Assembly (NCBI GenBank): GCA_947095535.1
Contig: OX352772.1
Coordinates: 170,028,613-170,092,612 of the forward strand
Length of the DNA: 64,000 nt
Reading direction: 5' to 3'
Source of the DNA: Poecilobothrus nobilitatus
Lineage: Eukaryota; Arthropoda; Insecta; Diptera; Dolichopodidae
The position numbers were made by a program, and so were the translations under genes. Shown in pieces: positions 63,575 to 64,000 of the stretch. The number at the start of each line of letters is the position of its first letter. The stretch's first letter is position 1. The notes under the pieces were generated by a model. The model was not told the DNA's origin. It saw only the letters and a list, made by a program, of their open reading frames with translations, and made no database searches.

Positions 63575-64000
63575 TTCTTCAGACTCCTTACACCATTATA
63601 AAGCATACTTAATTACTTTACTAAATTATGGTACAGATTCCAGTCAAACACATCTGGAAGTATCTGGTTAGGAATTGGATAAACCAAATGTAAATGATTT
63701 TAACAATTCTGGTTCTAAATCAAGACAAAAATCATACAATAATTCTACAATAGTAGAATTAATGGTAAAATTACAAGTAGATTTCTTCAATATGTACTTC
63801 TAAATTACTTTTAAATAATGTTGACATTAGAATTGTTTTAGCATTAGAGAAATAAGATTTTTTTTATTTTCTTGAACGATGCCGATGAAAGCTATTTACA
63901 AATTTTCGAAGCTACGTTATACATGAAATATTTAACAATTAATCCTAGCATATTGATAGCACATAATACTGTATTGGAAAAGGCTATCGCAAAATATTTT
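63575..64000 (+). pseudogene. Polinton major capsid fragment, continues past the window
   Basis: Plus-strand remains: LNYGTDSSQTHLEVSG, a stop, then ELDKPNVNDFNNSGSKSRQK, STIVELMVKLQVDFF and NADESYLQIFEATLYMKYL. Closest to copy A capsid (COPY A has FNNNGSKTRQK), hence of the A/B lineage. Broken by stops and frame changes. It may be the displaced downstream part of copy B or D. Confidence 0.82.

Overview
The window looks like strongly AT-rich, intron-bearing, repeat-dominated nuclear DNA of an insect or another arthropod; the species cannot be told. The reasons are non-LTR retrotransposons, a P-family DNA transposon, tRNA-headed SINEs with (TAA)n tails, short interspersed elements with (GTCC)n runs, and several copies of a Polinton/Maverick (adintovirus-like) DNA virus/transposon. 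I see no convincing ordinary host gene. Almost everything is mobile DNA nested inside other mobile DNA, most of it broken by stops, frameshifts, deletions or later insertions.

Layout. 1-6188: decayed Polinton copy A, structural genes on the minus strand, integrase on plus, with a 1.1-kb internal tandem duplication. 6405-12731: three partial LINEs. 12732-15769: two short interspersed elements, Rep-A (about 478-bp monomers, terminal hairpin) and Rep-B (CGAGGAAGA / TACCCGTA ends). 16431-20971: a P-like transposon with unusually long (1.2-1.3 kb) inverted repeats and a nearly open transposase. 21425-24800: penton fragment, SINE, THAP-like fragment, a 439-bp tandem duplication and Rep-A. 24836-32396: Polinton copy B (integrase and ATPase divergent, then structural genes), broken by Rep-A, two SINEs and Rep-B. 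32397-33206: Rep-A, into which the main Polinton copy C (33207-57144) is inserted. Copy C carries a 4.3-kb tandem duplication of its left end, and its integrase is split by a 5.5-kb I-group LINE with a perfect target-site duplication. 57145-59005: a second copy (D) of the 30.1-32.1 kb segment, ended by another LINE (59006-62190). 62820-63574: Rep-B, inverted relative to the copy at 15 kb. 63575-64000: a further major-capsid fragment.

Gene set of copy C. From the left terminus: a small minus-strand ORF matching the PPP1R15/GADD34-type PP1-binding domain; a minus-strand protein of unknown, possibly RNase H-fold, type; then on plus, packaging ATPase, a small hydrophobic-tailed protein, a charged tail-rich protein, penton/minor capsid, a pVI-like protein with a basic tail, major capsid, a second RNase H-fold-like protein, adenain-type protease and an unknown protein; a minus-strand single-pass membrane protein; then on plus a Cys-rich ORF overlapping a chromodomain integrase; on minus, protein-primed DNA polymerase B; and on plus a Q/H-rich protein. 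The plus-strand genes abut or overlap by a few bases, as in a compact viral transcription unit. Lesions in ATPase, capsid, protease, integrase and polymerase mean this copy is not functional.

The most interesting item is the 60-residue PPP1R15/GADD34-like ORF next to the Polinton left end, open in both tandem copies. If confirmed, it implies that this virus lineage carried a gene for reversing eIF2-alpha phosphorylation in its host.
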